DNA of 64,000 nucleotides from Oopsacas minuta (taxonomy: Eukaryota > Porifera > Hexactinellida > Lyssacinosida > Leucopsacidae): NCBI GenBank assembly GCA_024704765.1, contig JAKMXF010000313.1, positions 341,450-405,449 of the forward strand. The letters run 5' to 3'. Made by a program: the position numbers and the translations under genes. Below, piece by piece: positions 45,500-57,474 of this stretch. The stretch's first letter is position 1. Every line of letters begins with the position of its first letter. A model generated the notes under the pieces. The model searched no databases. It was not told the DNA's origin and saw nothing but the letters and a program-made list of their open reading frames with translations.

Positions 45500-48481
45500 A
45501 TGATCTCCCAAGGAAAGGAACAAGTTTTCCAAGACAAAGAGAAACCTAGTGATGTTCGTACCAGTAACATAACTGCAGCTAAAGCAGTAGCTGATGCTAT
45601 CCGTACCAGTCTCGGACCCAGAGGTATGGATAAGATGATACAAGCATCAAAAGGAGAAGTCACCATAACCAATGATGGAGCAACAATCCTAAAACAGATG
45701 CAGGTGATACACCCTGCAGCTCACATGCTAGTAGAGCTAGCTAAGGCTCAAGATGTTGAAGCTGGAGATGGTACTACTACTGTTGTTATTCTAGCTGGGA
45801 GTATCTTGTCAGCCAGTCAGACTCTCCTGTCAAAGGGTATACATCCTACCTCTATCTCTGAGAGCTTTCAAACAGCTGCTACAAAATGTCAGGAGTTTCT
45901 AGAAGAATTAGCTATACAGGTTGATCTCAGTGACAAGGCAACTCTTATCAAGAGTGCTACTACCTCTCTCAGCTCTAAGGTGGTGTCTGAGTTTAGCGGG
46001 CTACTGGCTCCGATTACAGTAGAGGCTGTGTTGAAGTGTATTGATACTGCTACTGCAACTAATGTAGATCTCAAGGATATAAAGGTAGTTATCAATATAG
46101 ATTGTAATGAATTTCAAATTCTTACAGTTCATTTTGGAAAAATTGAAATCTTTCCTTAAGCTTTTTATCTTTACTAAATTTGAGGAAGAAAGTCAAATTT
46201 TTTCAAACAATCTCGTACGGACTTCTTTGACCATTTATATCTCAGAATTCATGTTGCCGGTAAGAATTATCTTAATAATTATGTTAGAGTCAAATATGAC
46301 CATATAGAGTTATTGCTGTTTAAAGGAGTAGACGAGACAAACTGTGAACCTTTTCTCTAATCACTTAGTCATAACTTTACCTGTATCCACACTACTCAGA
46401 TTCGCTTAGTCAAAGTAGTCATATTGCATTTTAGTGCAGTTCCTATAGGAAGATGCCCTGATGGCATGGACGATGTGCTACGGCCGTGCGAAATCTGTTT
46501 GTCCAATTAACATGAAAATTGGCATACATATACATTTTGGGTCGGGGATTTGCACCTCGGGTATGATTTTTCTAAAGTGAATATTTCACACCTTTTTGCA
46601 CCTATTTCAAATAGATGCTAGAGATTTTGTTTAAAAAGTTAGACAGAGGGTAATTGTAGGATAATATTCGGAATTTTATCAATAGGATTTGAGGATAGAT
46701 CATGAAGTACAATAGAGGACAAATAATATTGAATATCCTGAAATATTTATCAAATCAAGGAGCCCAAAATCAGTTGGGTCTGGTGCATTGCGGCATTTAC
46801 ACGAGGGGGTCAGGGGGGGCATGCCCTCCCTGAAAAGAACAAAAATTCATAACCCTGAGCTGCACTACCAGTCGTCGGCTGGACATTTGGTATCAATATG
46901 CTTATTATGATTATGATTGAAAGAGTCTTAGAGTTATAACTCAACAAGATGGACAATACATAGTTAATATTTACGTATTATTTTTTTCGTCCAGTTTCAG
47001 TTTTTCAATTCGTACAATTGCACTGAGCAAATAATATAGTATTATAATTGTCTTCGTATTGCCAACTTTTATTGTGTTAACTCAAAGAGCCGAATGTTGG
47101 AATACATTATGTTCTACTGTACCGTGGTGGCGTAACGAATGAAATCATTGGGGGGCATTGGGGGGCAGTTGGATCTTTCAAAGTACCTTTTTTGGTGAGT
47201 TGAAAAGTTAATGATCGTATAAGTAAGAGTGTTTCATCTTCCAAAAATGGGGGGCATTGCTCCCTCCAGTCCTTCTACAGTTACGCTACTGTTAAACTGA
47301 GAGATAGGTACAGTGTTCCCTCTAATTTTCGGTGGACCCATATCTGATGGGGGTACTGCCAAATTCCTTAGAGGAAACACTGGGATAGGAATTATCCAGA
47401 ATTCGCATTAACAAGATTCCAATAAAGTTACTAACCCAATGCTATTAGTTATATATATAACTATCCTATCTTGTAGGTGATTACAAAGCTAGGAGGTACT
47501 CTAGAGGACACTGAGCTGGTTGAGGGAGTCGTGTTTGACAAGAAAGCCAGTCACGCCTCTGGAAGTGTAGTCTCAGTTGACAAAGCTAAGATCGGTCTGA
47601 TCCAATTTTGTATTTCCCCGCCTAAAACTGACATGGAGAACCAGGTGATAGTTACTGAGTACACACAAATGGACCGCATCCTTAGAGAGGAGAAGAACTA
47701 CATACTGGAGATATGCAAACAGATTAAGAAAGCTGGCTGTAACGTACTACTCATTCAGAAGAGTATTCTAAGAGATGCTATCAATGACTTAGCTCTGCAT
47801 TTCCTAGCAAGGATGAAGATTATGGTAGTAAGAGACATAGAGCGAGAGGATATTGAGTTTATCTGTAAAAGTCTTGGTTGTAGGCCTATTGCTTCCCTCG
47901 ATCACTTCTTGCCGGAGTCTCTATCCAGTGCTGAGCGGGTAGAGGAAATATCAGTGGGAGGGAGTAAGGTCGTAAAGGTAACAGGCCCCTCAATTGGACA
48001 GAAGACGGTTTCTATACTAGTGAGAGGTTCTAACAAGCTAATCCTAGATGAAGCAGACAGATCTATACATGATGCTCTGTGTGTGCTACGTTGTCTAGTA
48101 AAGAAGCGAGCCTTGATTCCTGGAGGAGGAGCTCCTGAGATTCACGTAGCACTACGTCTGCAGCAATACGCCAGGACACTCAGTGGAATGGAAGCATATT
48201 GCATTAAGGCGTTCGCTGATGCTTTGGAGATAATAGCATTCACTCTGGCAGAAAATGCTGGATTGAATCCAATCGCTACTGTAACAGAGCTCAGGAATAG
48301 ACACACTAAGGGGGAGCACAGTTGTGGGATTAATGTCCGCAAGGGACAGGTCGGAGATATGAAAGAGGAACAAGTGATACAGCCTCTACTCGTTACATCC
48401 AGTGCTATTAGTCTAGCAGCTGAGACTGTAAGGAGTATTCTCAAGATTGATGACATACTGAATGCACAGCATCATGTCTAG
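45500..48481 (+). CDS. CCT4: T-complex protein 1 subunit delta (two exons)
   Basis: Exon 1 (45500-46084) and exon 2 (47477-48481) join in frame to give 529 aa, close to human CCT4 (539). CCT4 is one of eight subunits of the cytosolic TRiC/CCT chaperonin, which folds actin and tubulin. The splice is [23 protein letters not shown], with donor AAG|GTAGTT and acceptor TTGTAG|GTG. Exon 1 holds [25 protein letters not shown] and the ATP-site GDGTTT. Exon 2 holds [17 protein letters not shown] and [21 protein letters not shown], typical of the delta subunit. The start ATG at 45500 ([16 protein letters not shown]) fits the family. AATAAA at 48661-48666 is a plausible poly(A) signal. Confidence 0.96.
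46085..47476 (+). other. CCT4 intron (1392 bp) carrying repeats
   Basis: It begins GTAGTT and ends TTGTAG. The segment 46481-46889 is a dispersed repeat shared with 50739-51060. A decayed hAT-like pair, GTGGTGGCGTAAC and GTTACGCTACTG, brackets 47124-47293, with ATTGGGGGGCA inside. Confidence 0.8.
46481..46889 (+). repeat. Dispersed repeat, copy in CCT4 intron
   Basis: It starts CGGCCGTGCGAAATCT and continues CATACATATACATTTTGG and TCACACCTTTTT. It ends AACCCTGAGCTGCACTACCA, then GGCTGGACATTTGG. The same phrases recur in order at 50739-51060. There is no inverted terminus or frame. Confidence 0.75.
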
Positions 48482-49098
48482 TAGAGGATGTTTGTAGGTC
48501 AATTATGTGCCTGTAGGGACTAGGTTGTATGCTTAGATTATATAGGAAATGCGTTATATTAGACTAACGGGGTTTAAGTGTTAATACGTATGAATTAGCT
48601 ATTTAGTAAGGTTGAAACTGCTTCAATTTAATAATCACATTTATAGAAAATAACAAATGTAATAAATCTACGTATTTAGTATAAGTTGATTTATTACATT
48701 TGTTTGATTCAGATCACCTTATGTGAGAAGTTGTGATTGCAGATATAAATATATAATAAAGGAAGCTAAATTATTTGGTTCTCAACCGAATACTAATGCA
48801 TCGGTTCCAAACAGAATATCAACTATTTGCCAAATTTTAGTTGGTTAAACCGAATATTCAACTTATGTATTCAGTTGTAACCATGTTATTTAGTGAACAC
48901 TTATTTCAATAAGTTACATGTCCAGCAAGCTTCCCAACCATGTAATTACCTAATATACTCTCTAATAAGCCATTCTAGAACTCAGATTATATTGAAGTGA
49001 ATATATTAGGGCTTTGATAGTTGATACGGTTATACAGGAGTTTTACAGAAATATTCGATACATTATGTCCATATATTTGATAGTATAATTCTCTAATA
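48482..49098. other. Spacer between CCT4 and COP1-like gene
   Basis: Non-coding AT-rich sequence. A short hairpin, AACAAATGTAATAAATC against GATTTATTACATTTG, near 48652-48703 surrounds the probable CCT4 poly(A) signal. Confidence 0.5.
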
Positions 49099-50337
49099 AT
49101 GGCATCTCACCACTTCCCTTATACTGGTTTTCCATCAGCCCCCACACACAGCAACTCATCCCCTAACATCACCAGTCCCTTTGAAACCTCACCTGTCATT
49201 ACATTCCATCCGCTTACTAATGGAGATGTGCGTACCAGGAGAGAAAGAGAAGCAGACATCGTGAGGAATTTCTCAAGTGAATTAACTACTCTCTTACCCA
49301 TTCAACCCAATCTAAAACCCAAATACGAACAAGTAGCTCTACTTGATGACGTCATATCTGACCTGGTGTCTCTTAGGCGACTGAAAGAGGTGTGTACAGT
49401 ACCCATTAGCTCAGAGGAGGTAATATCCTGTATAGCTTGGTCTCAGCCTCAGAACAAACACTTTGCTCTCTCTTACAACACTAAAATAAAACTATACGAT
49501 TACAGACAGACGCTAGAGAATGGATTAATTAGTCAATATTTGTGTTGTCCTTTTGAGGAGGTAAAGACAGATTCACAGGTGTTATCAATCGCATTTCAGA
49601 GAAGTCATATCAGTTACTGTCTAGCTAGTGGGGAGAAGGATGGTACTATTTGTTTATGGAGATACGAAGAACAAAGAAATACTAATCAATTCGTTAAAGA
49701 TACTATTGACAAGCTAGCCTCAACCTGCTGGACAGTCTCATGGATGCCAGGATCGACTCTGGTTACGTATGGAGGTCAGGACGGTATCATACGCATACAC
49801 GAGTGTGTTACGAAGACATCTATGTACGAATGGAGAGCAGATGCGTCAGTAAACGCACTGCTGTTTGCAAACCAGAATCTTCTTATAGCTGGTACCAGTT
49901 CTGATGCCATTCCCTTATACGACTTAAGGACCCCAAGTATATCTATAGGTAAACTGAAACGAGTGAACCAGGGGGTATGTGCTCTCAGTTCTATAGTGGG
50001 GTCAGAATTCGAAGTGGTGTCAGCCTCTAAGGACAGTACGTTAACCCTTTGGGATCTGAGGATGCGTAGACTCGTGAGAGGGTATAGAGGACATAAGAAT
50101 GAGGACAAGTTCGTGGGTCTTGCTAATAATGGAAAGTTCATTGCTGTAGGTACAGAAGATGATAGTATAATATTGTATCATAAAGAAATATCCTCCCCCG
50201 TTATGTGCTACAACTATCCTCCTGGAAATATGGGGTTTGTAAGATGTTTATCTTTCCATGAAGATGAGAAACATCTCATTGGAGGAAACTCAACTGGAAA
50301 TGTTAAAATACTCAAAATTGAAATGGACTTACCTTAG
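49099..50337 (+). CDS. COP1-like WD40 protein without a RING domain
   Basis: A 412-aa intronless frame. Its C-terminal two-thirds is a WD40 propeller resembling that of COP1 (RFWD2), the substrate-recognition part of a nuclear E3 ligase. The best matches are NKHFALSYNTKIKLYDY, ASGEKDGTICLWRYE and CWTVSWMPGSTLVTYGGQD. Near the end, VVSASKDSTLTLWDLR is followed by GYRGHKNEDKFVGLANNGKF and IAVGTEDDSIILYHK, close to COP1's RGHxNEKNFVGL...GSENN. The N-terminal 100 residues are Pro/Ser/Thr-rich then helical (REREADIVRNFSSELTTLL). The RING finger and coiled coil of animal COP1 are absent. An upstream exon encoding them cannot be excluded, but none is seen within 600 bp. SPA-type or other WD40 paralogues are alternatives. 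Confidence 0.75.
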   Translation: MASHHFPYTGFPSAPTHSNSSPNITSPFETSPVITFHPLTNGDVRTRREREADIVRNFSSELTTLLPIQPNLKPKYEQVALLDDVISDLVSLRRLKEVCTVPISSEEVISCIAWSQPQNKHFALSYNTKIKLYDYRQTLENGLISQYLCCPFEEVKTDSQVLSIAFQRSHISYCLASGEKDGTICLWRYEEQRNTNQFVKDTIDKLASTCWTVSWMPGSTLVTYGGQDGIIRIHECVTKTSMYEWRADASVNALLFANQNLLIAGTSSDAIPLYDLRTPSISIGKLKRVNQGVCALSSIVGSEFEVVSASKDSTLTLWDLRMRRLVRGYRGHKNEDKFVGLANNGKFIAVGTEDDSIILYHKEISSPVMCYNYPPGNMGFVRCLSFHEDEKHLIGGNSTGNVKILKIEMDLP

Positions 50338-52757
50338 TATTTCATTTGCAATTCAATGATTTAAGTATTCTGTTTGTACAATTTCTATTTTTGAGATAAA
50401 ATATTAAAATCTAAATTGTTTAATACGTCTTTCAATGAATACGTATTATACGTTCAATATACAATTTTTTCTGCAATACATCATTTCATCAAAACAGTAG
50501 TAAACAGTAGTTCTCGAATTATTAATCAGAAACTCAGCACAATTAACTAAATTACAAAATACACGATAATAATGTGACTTATACAAATTTAACAGTGTCA
50601 AAATTTCGAGGTTAACCTATAATACATTTAAATAGATTACGTATAACGTATTACAGTAGAATCTCATAATACGTACACGAGCGGACCTTCGAAATTTGTT
50701 TCCTTATCCGGAGTCCAACGTCCGTCGGTCCGTCCGCGCGGCCGTGCGAAATCTAGCAGTCCGATTAACATTAAAATTGATATACATATACACTTTGGAT
50801 CGGTGATTTGCACATCAGGTATGAATACCTTCTAAAGTGAAATTTTCACACCTTTTTATGTAAAACTCAATAGCATGCTAGAGATTAATTTGTTGTCCAG
50901 TAATTGGGTACGTATAGTCTGATGATATTTGCAGAGGGTGAAAGTTATACAATCAGTCAGGGTATGGCGCATTGCGCTATTTACACGGGGGATGTGCCCC
51001 CCTGGAAAGAATACAACAAATAACCCTGAGCTGCACTACCAGTCTGTCGGTTGGACATTTTAGAGTAAGATGCCATCTAGAAGATGGATAATAGTCAACA
51101 GATGCAGATTAAATTTTGTGTATTAGGATAGCCATGCCACTAACAAATTTTGGTTTTGTCCAACAGTGAATTCTTTAATCTTATGTTGCATGTCTTAATC
51201 TCAAGTTGAGATTATGTAGAGTATCTTTGGACAAGGAGAAAGTCCGATTAGTGAATGAGGGGAAATGAAAATTAGTTCGAGTTAACGGCAAGCCCGTTCA
51301 AGTTATCCGGTTGAAATGCCACTTACCATAGAAACAGTACTAACAACACCAAAAAGAGATCTAGTTAAAACCGGGCCAAATGGACCGGTGGCGCCGGCCC
51401 TGAAAGTACATAAGAGATAGCGGATGTTGACTGTATATCTTAATTAATGATTTAAAATTTTTGATTGTTGTAAAGCGCTCTTAATTGGGTTTGAGCGCTG
51501 ACTCGATTGCACACACATGCACATACTTTGTATAATTATTGATTCATTATTAATTCGGATCTTGTATTTTAACTGGTTAATAACCCGAATTTGGGGAAAC
51601 ATTGTGTTAGCTTGTGTAAATAGGTGAGACTTGGCTGATATAATATTATATTGAGGGTAAGACGGGAGCGGAGCGTACCGAAATTTACTGTTTGTAATTT
51701 GAGTGATATCAACGTAATTAATCAATACCACAGTCTTGCCAGATAATATTAATATCCTGGTAGGGAGATACAACCCCTACCCACCTGGATCCACATTGGC
51801 GGGCCCCTAGGGTGGTAGCCCTAAGCCATGGCTTTGTTGGCATATAGATAAATCCGGGCCTGTTGACTGGCCTCACACTATATTACATTTAAAGAATTCT
51901 GCTGAAACGGATAAGAGCTACAGTTTATTACGAACGCAGGCATACATACTAACGAGGTTCTACTAGGTTCAATTTTTATGGATTTGATTAGATTGTAATG
52001 TTAGAAATAAGGTGAAACATACCAGTAAATTAGAGCATAACGTTTAGTAGCTGACTATGTAGATGTCTATCATTACCTAATTTATAGCGTGATTGCGGAA
52101 AGAGTGTAAAATTACACTCTACTTTGCCTTAAAAAGTAACAACCCTGATTTCATTCACTTGAGTATACAAAAATTGTTAACAATCATTCCGCCTGTTGCA
52201 GTATAACACGAATACACTGGTGTTAACACCTGCAACATAGCTGCTAAACTTTACGTGATAAACTAAAATGGATCTCATTTTAGGTATGTGCGGATCAGAT
52301 ACCCCATAATCCATTCTTAGCTTGAAGTCGCTAGATCGTGCAGGTCAATATAACAGTAATATATTCGTGAATACATACTACGTATTCAGACCAAGGTTAC
52401 AACCGAATAGTTCAATATTCGGTATTTCGAAGCCCAAACCGAATATTCTCAGTAGTATTTGGTTGATTTAATCGAATAATATTAGTATTCGTTTAGGCTG
52501 CTATTCATGAATACTGATATTCGGTTGCATCCGTTTCAACCCTGAATTGCAAACGTATTAATTACCCAAAATTAGAGAAATTAATTGTTAATGAAGTTAA
52601 TTAAGGTTCAGGAATATCCACTGTAAGTAGGTTGCATTGATTTAACCACGCTATGCAGTTAGTAGCTTATCAGTATATAATGTAGGTAGAGTGGCAGTTT
52701 TGGATTAGAAAGCAATCCAATAGCAGGACACTGTATGCATACCATTGCTATATCTAG
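50338..52757. other. Spacer between COP1-like and laminin-like genes
   Basis: Apart from the repeat at 50739-51060, the region shows only a GC-rich patch at about 51760-51860 (CCCCTACCCACCTGG, GGCGGGCCCCTAGGG) of unclear nature. No gene is seen. Confidence 0.45.
50739..51060 (+). repeat. Dispersed repeat, intergenic copy
   Basis: Shares CGGCCGTGCGAAATCT, CATACATATACACTTTGGAT, CACACCTTTTTATG and AACCCTGAGCTGCACTACCA with 46481-46889 in the same orientation, with internal deletions making it shorter. Confidence 0.75.
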
Positions 52758-52817
52758 TTGAGGTTTGAAGATTTTGTTTCATATAGTGTAATATACAATT
52801 ATTTATTATTTCATACG

Positions 52818-55800
52818 ATGCGATATTTGTATTTTGCTCTGTTCTTATTGCCATTCTTTACAATATGGACCTCAGGATCTTTTCAAATATGTCTTTCTCC
52901 TGATAATGAACAGATCTACTGCGAACCTGGAGCTTCTGAGTTGAATCAGTTCCTAAGTTTGAGATCATTCCACACCTGTGGTGAAGTGTCACAACGAGTG
53001 AGTTATTTGAAATACGTATATCTATCATACTTGCCAACCTGGGTGAAGATAAAAGCAGGACAAGGCGGGGCGTGGCATATTAGTGTTAGACTGGGCTACA
53101 AAAAAGCGGGACAATTAATGTTTTGGCAAGTTTTGGGACATTAGCCTCATTGGCACGCAACACAAGTCCGAATACGAGAGACGTCCCGCATAAACGGGAC
53201 TGTTGGCAAGTATGATCTATAACTGACGAATACAGCTACAATAGACTTATATTAAATCTGAGGACTATCAAATGTTTTCAACTTACAATAAACCGAATAA
53301 AGTTTATATATCAACATGTTAACACTGAATGCCTAATTTTACGTATGGCAGTAAGTGTGTAAAACTGTAAATTCAATTTCCTCGTAACACAAAAATCCCG
53401 GTTCATTTGAGGCAATTAATTTTCTACATTAACCACCAATTATAATTAAACAATTAATTAACTGAAAGAGATAGATTACTATACGAATAAGGTTGCATTT
53501 CATTGACAATAGAACAACGTTGTTAATATTTATAGAATCGTATTAGTTTGGCTATGGTTTGGGGAATAATTGATATTATTTGTATTATATTTCGATAAAA
53601 TTATTGAATACAGATATAAGCTATGGTAATAGTATATCACGTGGTGTATGTAGTCTTGATTAGCAGAATGTCTTAAAATTTCCTAGTTTAACTTTCATAT
53701 ATATTAGTTGAGCTTACTGTTAATCACATAGGTATGTTGGAATAATGCATTAACAAACGAAACCCAGTGTCAAACATGTGACAATTCTGACAGCAGCTCT
53801 AGCTACCCTCTCTCGAACCTGCTGGACAGTCCTGGTGTATGGATATCAGATGGCTCTTTTAATGCTGTTATCTATCTGGAAGGAAACAAGTCACAGATTT
53901 TCTCTCTACTAACGATCAATTTCTTGTCTACGTTACCAGTTGCAACTAGCATAGAGAGGTACAGTTAATATTAATTATATATGACTGATGGAATCTGATG
54001 ACACGATTCTATTAGTTTAAATTTAGCATAGAGTATAGGAAGAGTATTAAGCCCTGTTCAATTTTGGAGCGCTCCCGTTTCGAGCTCACTGTCGCTAATT
54101 TAGCCAAGTATAAAATTGCAAATTGAATTGATAAAGTAACATTTCAACCACGTATTTGTTTACTATATATTTCAGAAAAACAACAATAAATTTACTTATG
54201 CGAAAAATAGAATTTCGGATTCAGCGTACTTTGTTACCCCATCGTAGCCGTTAAGAGCACTTCTCGCGTATATTTTAAGATTTCAACTATTTGTGTGCTT
54301 TATATTCATAATGTTTTCTAAAAAAATGTCTGAAGTCAAAATACTGTCCGGTTGGACATAAGTTTCGAAATATACTTCTGATTAGAAAAATCTGTCCAGA
54401 TAGTATATTTTGTCCGGCCTAAATATAAGAGATGATAATTACCCAATGATGAGAGCCTTTCGTAATTGTATTTTAATGAGTAATATTTAATTGTCCGATT
54501 ACGGGAAGAGGGTTACTGTCGTAATCAATCCGAACAAAATGTGTGGCCTAGTAGTGGTAGATGAATCATTTTCATATCATTTTATTTCCAGCAATAACTG
54601 GAATAATCAATAATTGCATTCACTTGTTAAGCCCTTGTTTTCACTGTGGGTACAAGAACAATAGACTCTATTGGTCTAGGCCCGATGTTAGACTTAAAGT
54701 TTGGGATGAATGGGATCTATGTTTAAAGTATTTGTAGCTGAAATTCAACACACATGTATATAAATTTAAAATCCTTATTTCTTGATTGTTGTTCTTCATA
54801 AATTAGAAAAGTAGGTAAATCTGTGTCAGTATTTATTTTCAAATGTAAATGTCCTTAAGCTGATATTTTTGAGTCAATATGTATAACCACTTCCTTCAAC
54901 GAATGTTTTTCAATGATATTGGATTATTAGAATTGCCCTAAAGTTGTTTGTTGAATATAAAAAATTGTAGCAAATTTTCCCCTGAGAAACCCAATAATTT
55001 CAATTCATCACAGCGATAAATTTGTGTATTTTCTTCCAAATTTAGCACAAAAATTGATTATTTAAGAAATTTCTCGTAGAATTCGAATTCCACTTAGAGA
55101 GGGAAATTTGAATGGTATGAGGCATATATTTATCTCTAAAGTATGCCCATTCCCCATTCACCGCTTATAGAGGTTCGTTTCTACAGAAATGAGTAGAGGT
55201 GGGCCCAAATTGCCCCGCTTAGAGGTTCCACTGTAATACATAATTTAACCAATTAAGTATGTTAGTTGAACTACTTATGTGGACTCCCAGTTAGGGGGGC
55301 CTAAATATATGTTTCGCCGAATAGCAAAAAGTTGCCAGTCCGCCCCTGCTAATAGGTTAACACCGTTGTAACTAATTCTATTTACTAATATTCTAATAAT
55401 ATTTTCACTGAAACTAATTTTCAGTGAAGTATTGATTTGATTAGCGGTTCTGTTCTGCTGAAAATTGTCAACAATGCAATCCATAACATTTAGATTAAAT
55501 ATTCTAAGCAACATACTGACACCTGAATTGTAAGGAATTATTGAGTCAGTATTTTGACCCGGACCTTTATTCGAAAACAATAAAAACAACAATAAATATA
55601 TATATGTGAGAAACTTGAATACGCAAAATTCGGATTCAGCATATTTTGTTACCCCATCGTAGCCGTTAAGAGCAAGTGCCTACGTATATATTAAGATTTC
55701 AACTATTTGTTTACTTAATCTATACTATTAAAACGCAAATAATCTCTCTCTCTCTATATATACATATTTATATGTATATATGTTTGTATGTCCAGAATTG

Positions 55801-57474
55801 ATTGAAGAAACTGGAGGACCACTAGGGTTGATTTTGGGCATACAGGGTATTTTGGGCCTGGCTCGGGCCAGATTCGAGTCTTGGACGAAAAATCACATCA
55901 TTGACCATTGCTCAGCCAATATACATGATAGAAGTTTGAAATTTGAATCACAGGTACCCGTTAATGTGACAAATGTCCTGACGTCATGATTCTCATTTTG
56001 AGAGTAATAATTAATTATCCAATGAATAAATAAACGAAAGCACAGCATAGTACATCAATAAGACTAAATCTTATATCGCAGCTTAATCTTGAGTACGTAC
56101 TATTAATAATTTAATGTTTATTCAATGTCTCTACAGTTCCAACCAAGAAAATCTCAGTTATTCTACAATCGCCTATTTCATTCAGAATTGTTCGCAATCA
56201 CCAGTACACCTACAGTCTGTGTGTATAGAGCACTCTAGTCTTAATACACTGGAATATTCTACTCCTGAAGGAATTAAGTCAGATGCAATTAGAATTACTT
56301 TTTTATCTCATTTGAAGAGCTCATCAGATGGTTATTACTCACATGCAGTAGAGGTAATACTAAATTTATGATAATTAATCCGATACGGTGAATATTCTTT
56401 AATCTTAACATATTTAGCGGATAGTTGTTGGTGGATTTTGTGATTGTAATGGACATGCTTCTGAATGCAGTGGGGAGGGAGCTGATAGGAAATGTGAGTG
56501 TCAGCATAACACAGCTGGAAGGGACTGTGAATCTTGTTTACAAGGCTACTACCCTTCAAGCGATAAGGAGATATCTGATCCTAACTACTGTGAAGGTATT
56601 TAATTATTTGAGATATTATTCAATTATTGAAATTTATTACAAATATCAATCGCTAGTGGGATGTGACTGTGAGTTATGTGGTGTTGAAGATGAATTCCAA
56701 CCTTGCAATCCTGTAACCAAGGAATGTATCTGTAAAAGTGATGTAGAGGGAAACAGGTGTGACAGATGCAAGTCTGGTTTTCATTCATTGTCTTTCGGTA
56801 ATCCAGCAGGTTGTCAGGCATGTTATTGCCCTTACGGAGGAGCAGCAGATCTTCCTTGTGACGCAACCACAGGAGCATGTTATTGTAGAGAAGGATTTAC
56901 TGGCAGTGCTTGTAATGTCGAGTTAGGATTATACATTCCTTCTTTAGAGCAAATATTCTCAATCCGTAATATCGCTGACAATCTCAACACACCTACCTAT
57001 GTGTTGTTAGATCAGATATCTGGTGTGAGGTCTGGCACTGGCTGGAGGGTGAGCAGTGAGGAATCCTTTTATACTCAGTTTGTTGTGGGGGAGACAGGGG
57101 ATTACTTATTCATCCCCCTCATAACTACTTCATCTCTTGACATTAATGTCGTTATTACATTGGCAGCTAACAACTCAGATTCTGATTTATACACTATCCC
57201 AGCAGCTGATCTATCTCAATGGAATACTGTGGTTTCATTGAATTCACAACTTTTGTACACTGTATCAGTAGAAATAAGCTCTACAGATAATCTGTTGGTT
57301 GTAGAAGATCTACTCTTTCTACCACTGGAAAGCGCTTCAATATCTCTAGACAGGTCAACACTGGAGACACTATATTCTAATTGTATTCCATACCATTATT
57401 ACGCTGCACCGGAATGTAATTTGACAAGCTACGTATCTGCTAGTCTCACACAGTCTCCTCTAGGTTGGTTTTAA
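52818..57474 (+). CDS. Laminin-like chain, N-terminal portion (five exons)
   Basis: Exons 52818-52997, 53732-53958, 56137-56353, 56418-56595 and 56657-57474 splice in frame to 539 aa. A signal peptide (MRYLYFALFLLPFFTIWTSG) precedes a laminin N-terminal domain: FHTCGEVSQR|VCWNN, SYPLSNLLDSPGVWISD, FLSTLPVATSIER|S and SHAVERIVVGGF. The latter leads into laminin EGF modules (CDCNGHASECSG, CECQHNTAGRDCESC, CICKSDVEGNRCDRC, CYCREGFTGSACNVE). A beta-rich region resembling the laminin IV-type globule between EGF repeats follows (GLYIPSLEQIF onward). Secreted basement-membrane or netrin-like roles are expected. No coiled-coil or LG domains are found. The TAA at 57472 directly follows a possible donor (CTAG|GTTGGT), so the gene may continue or be truncated. 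Confidence 0.8.
52998..53731 (+). other. Laminin-like gene intron 1
   Basis: Donor CGA|GTGAGT and acceptor CATAG|GTATGT, phase 0, 734 bp. It contains a 189-bp MITE near its start. Confidence 0.7.
53026..53214. mobile_element. MITE with CATACTTGCCAAC termini
   Basis: CATACTTGCCAAC and GTTGGCAAGTATG are perfect inverted ends, flanked on both sides by ATCTAT (53020-53025, 53215-53220). Related phrases (AAAAGCGGGACTGTTGG) occur near 28440, so the family is dispersed. The superfamily is not clear. Confidence 0.75.
53959..56136 (+). other. Laminin-like gene intron 2 (2178 bp)
   Basis: Donor GAG|GTACAG, acceptor CTACAG|TTCC. It hosts reverse-oriented fragments of the Helitron-like A/B unit at about 54165-54310 and 55570-55715 (GGATTCAGCGTACTTTG, CCATCGTAGCCGTTAAGAGC). 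A pogo-like segment ends at 55232 and a second Helitron-like 5' end lies at 55719. Confidence 0.65.
55719..55985 (+). mobile_element. Helitron-like 5' end, second family
   Basis: TCTATACTATTAAAACGC follows an A and is a very typical Helitron 5' terminus. A (TC)n and (TA)n run follows, then GTCCAGAATTGATTGAAGAA, a segment also found near 15720 and 19390. No 3' hairpin end or replicase is found, so the right limit is arbitrary. Confidence 0.55.

Noticed and set aside
55741-55756. CRISPR-like or functional satellite array at the TC/TA run
   Set aside because: It is an ordinary microsatellite just inside a Helitron-like 5' end, with no spacers.
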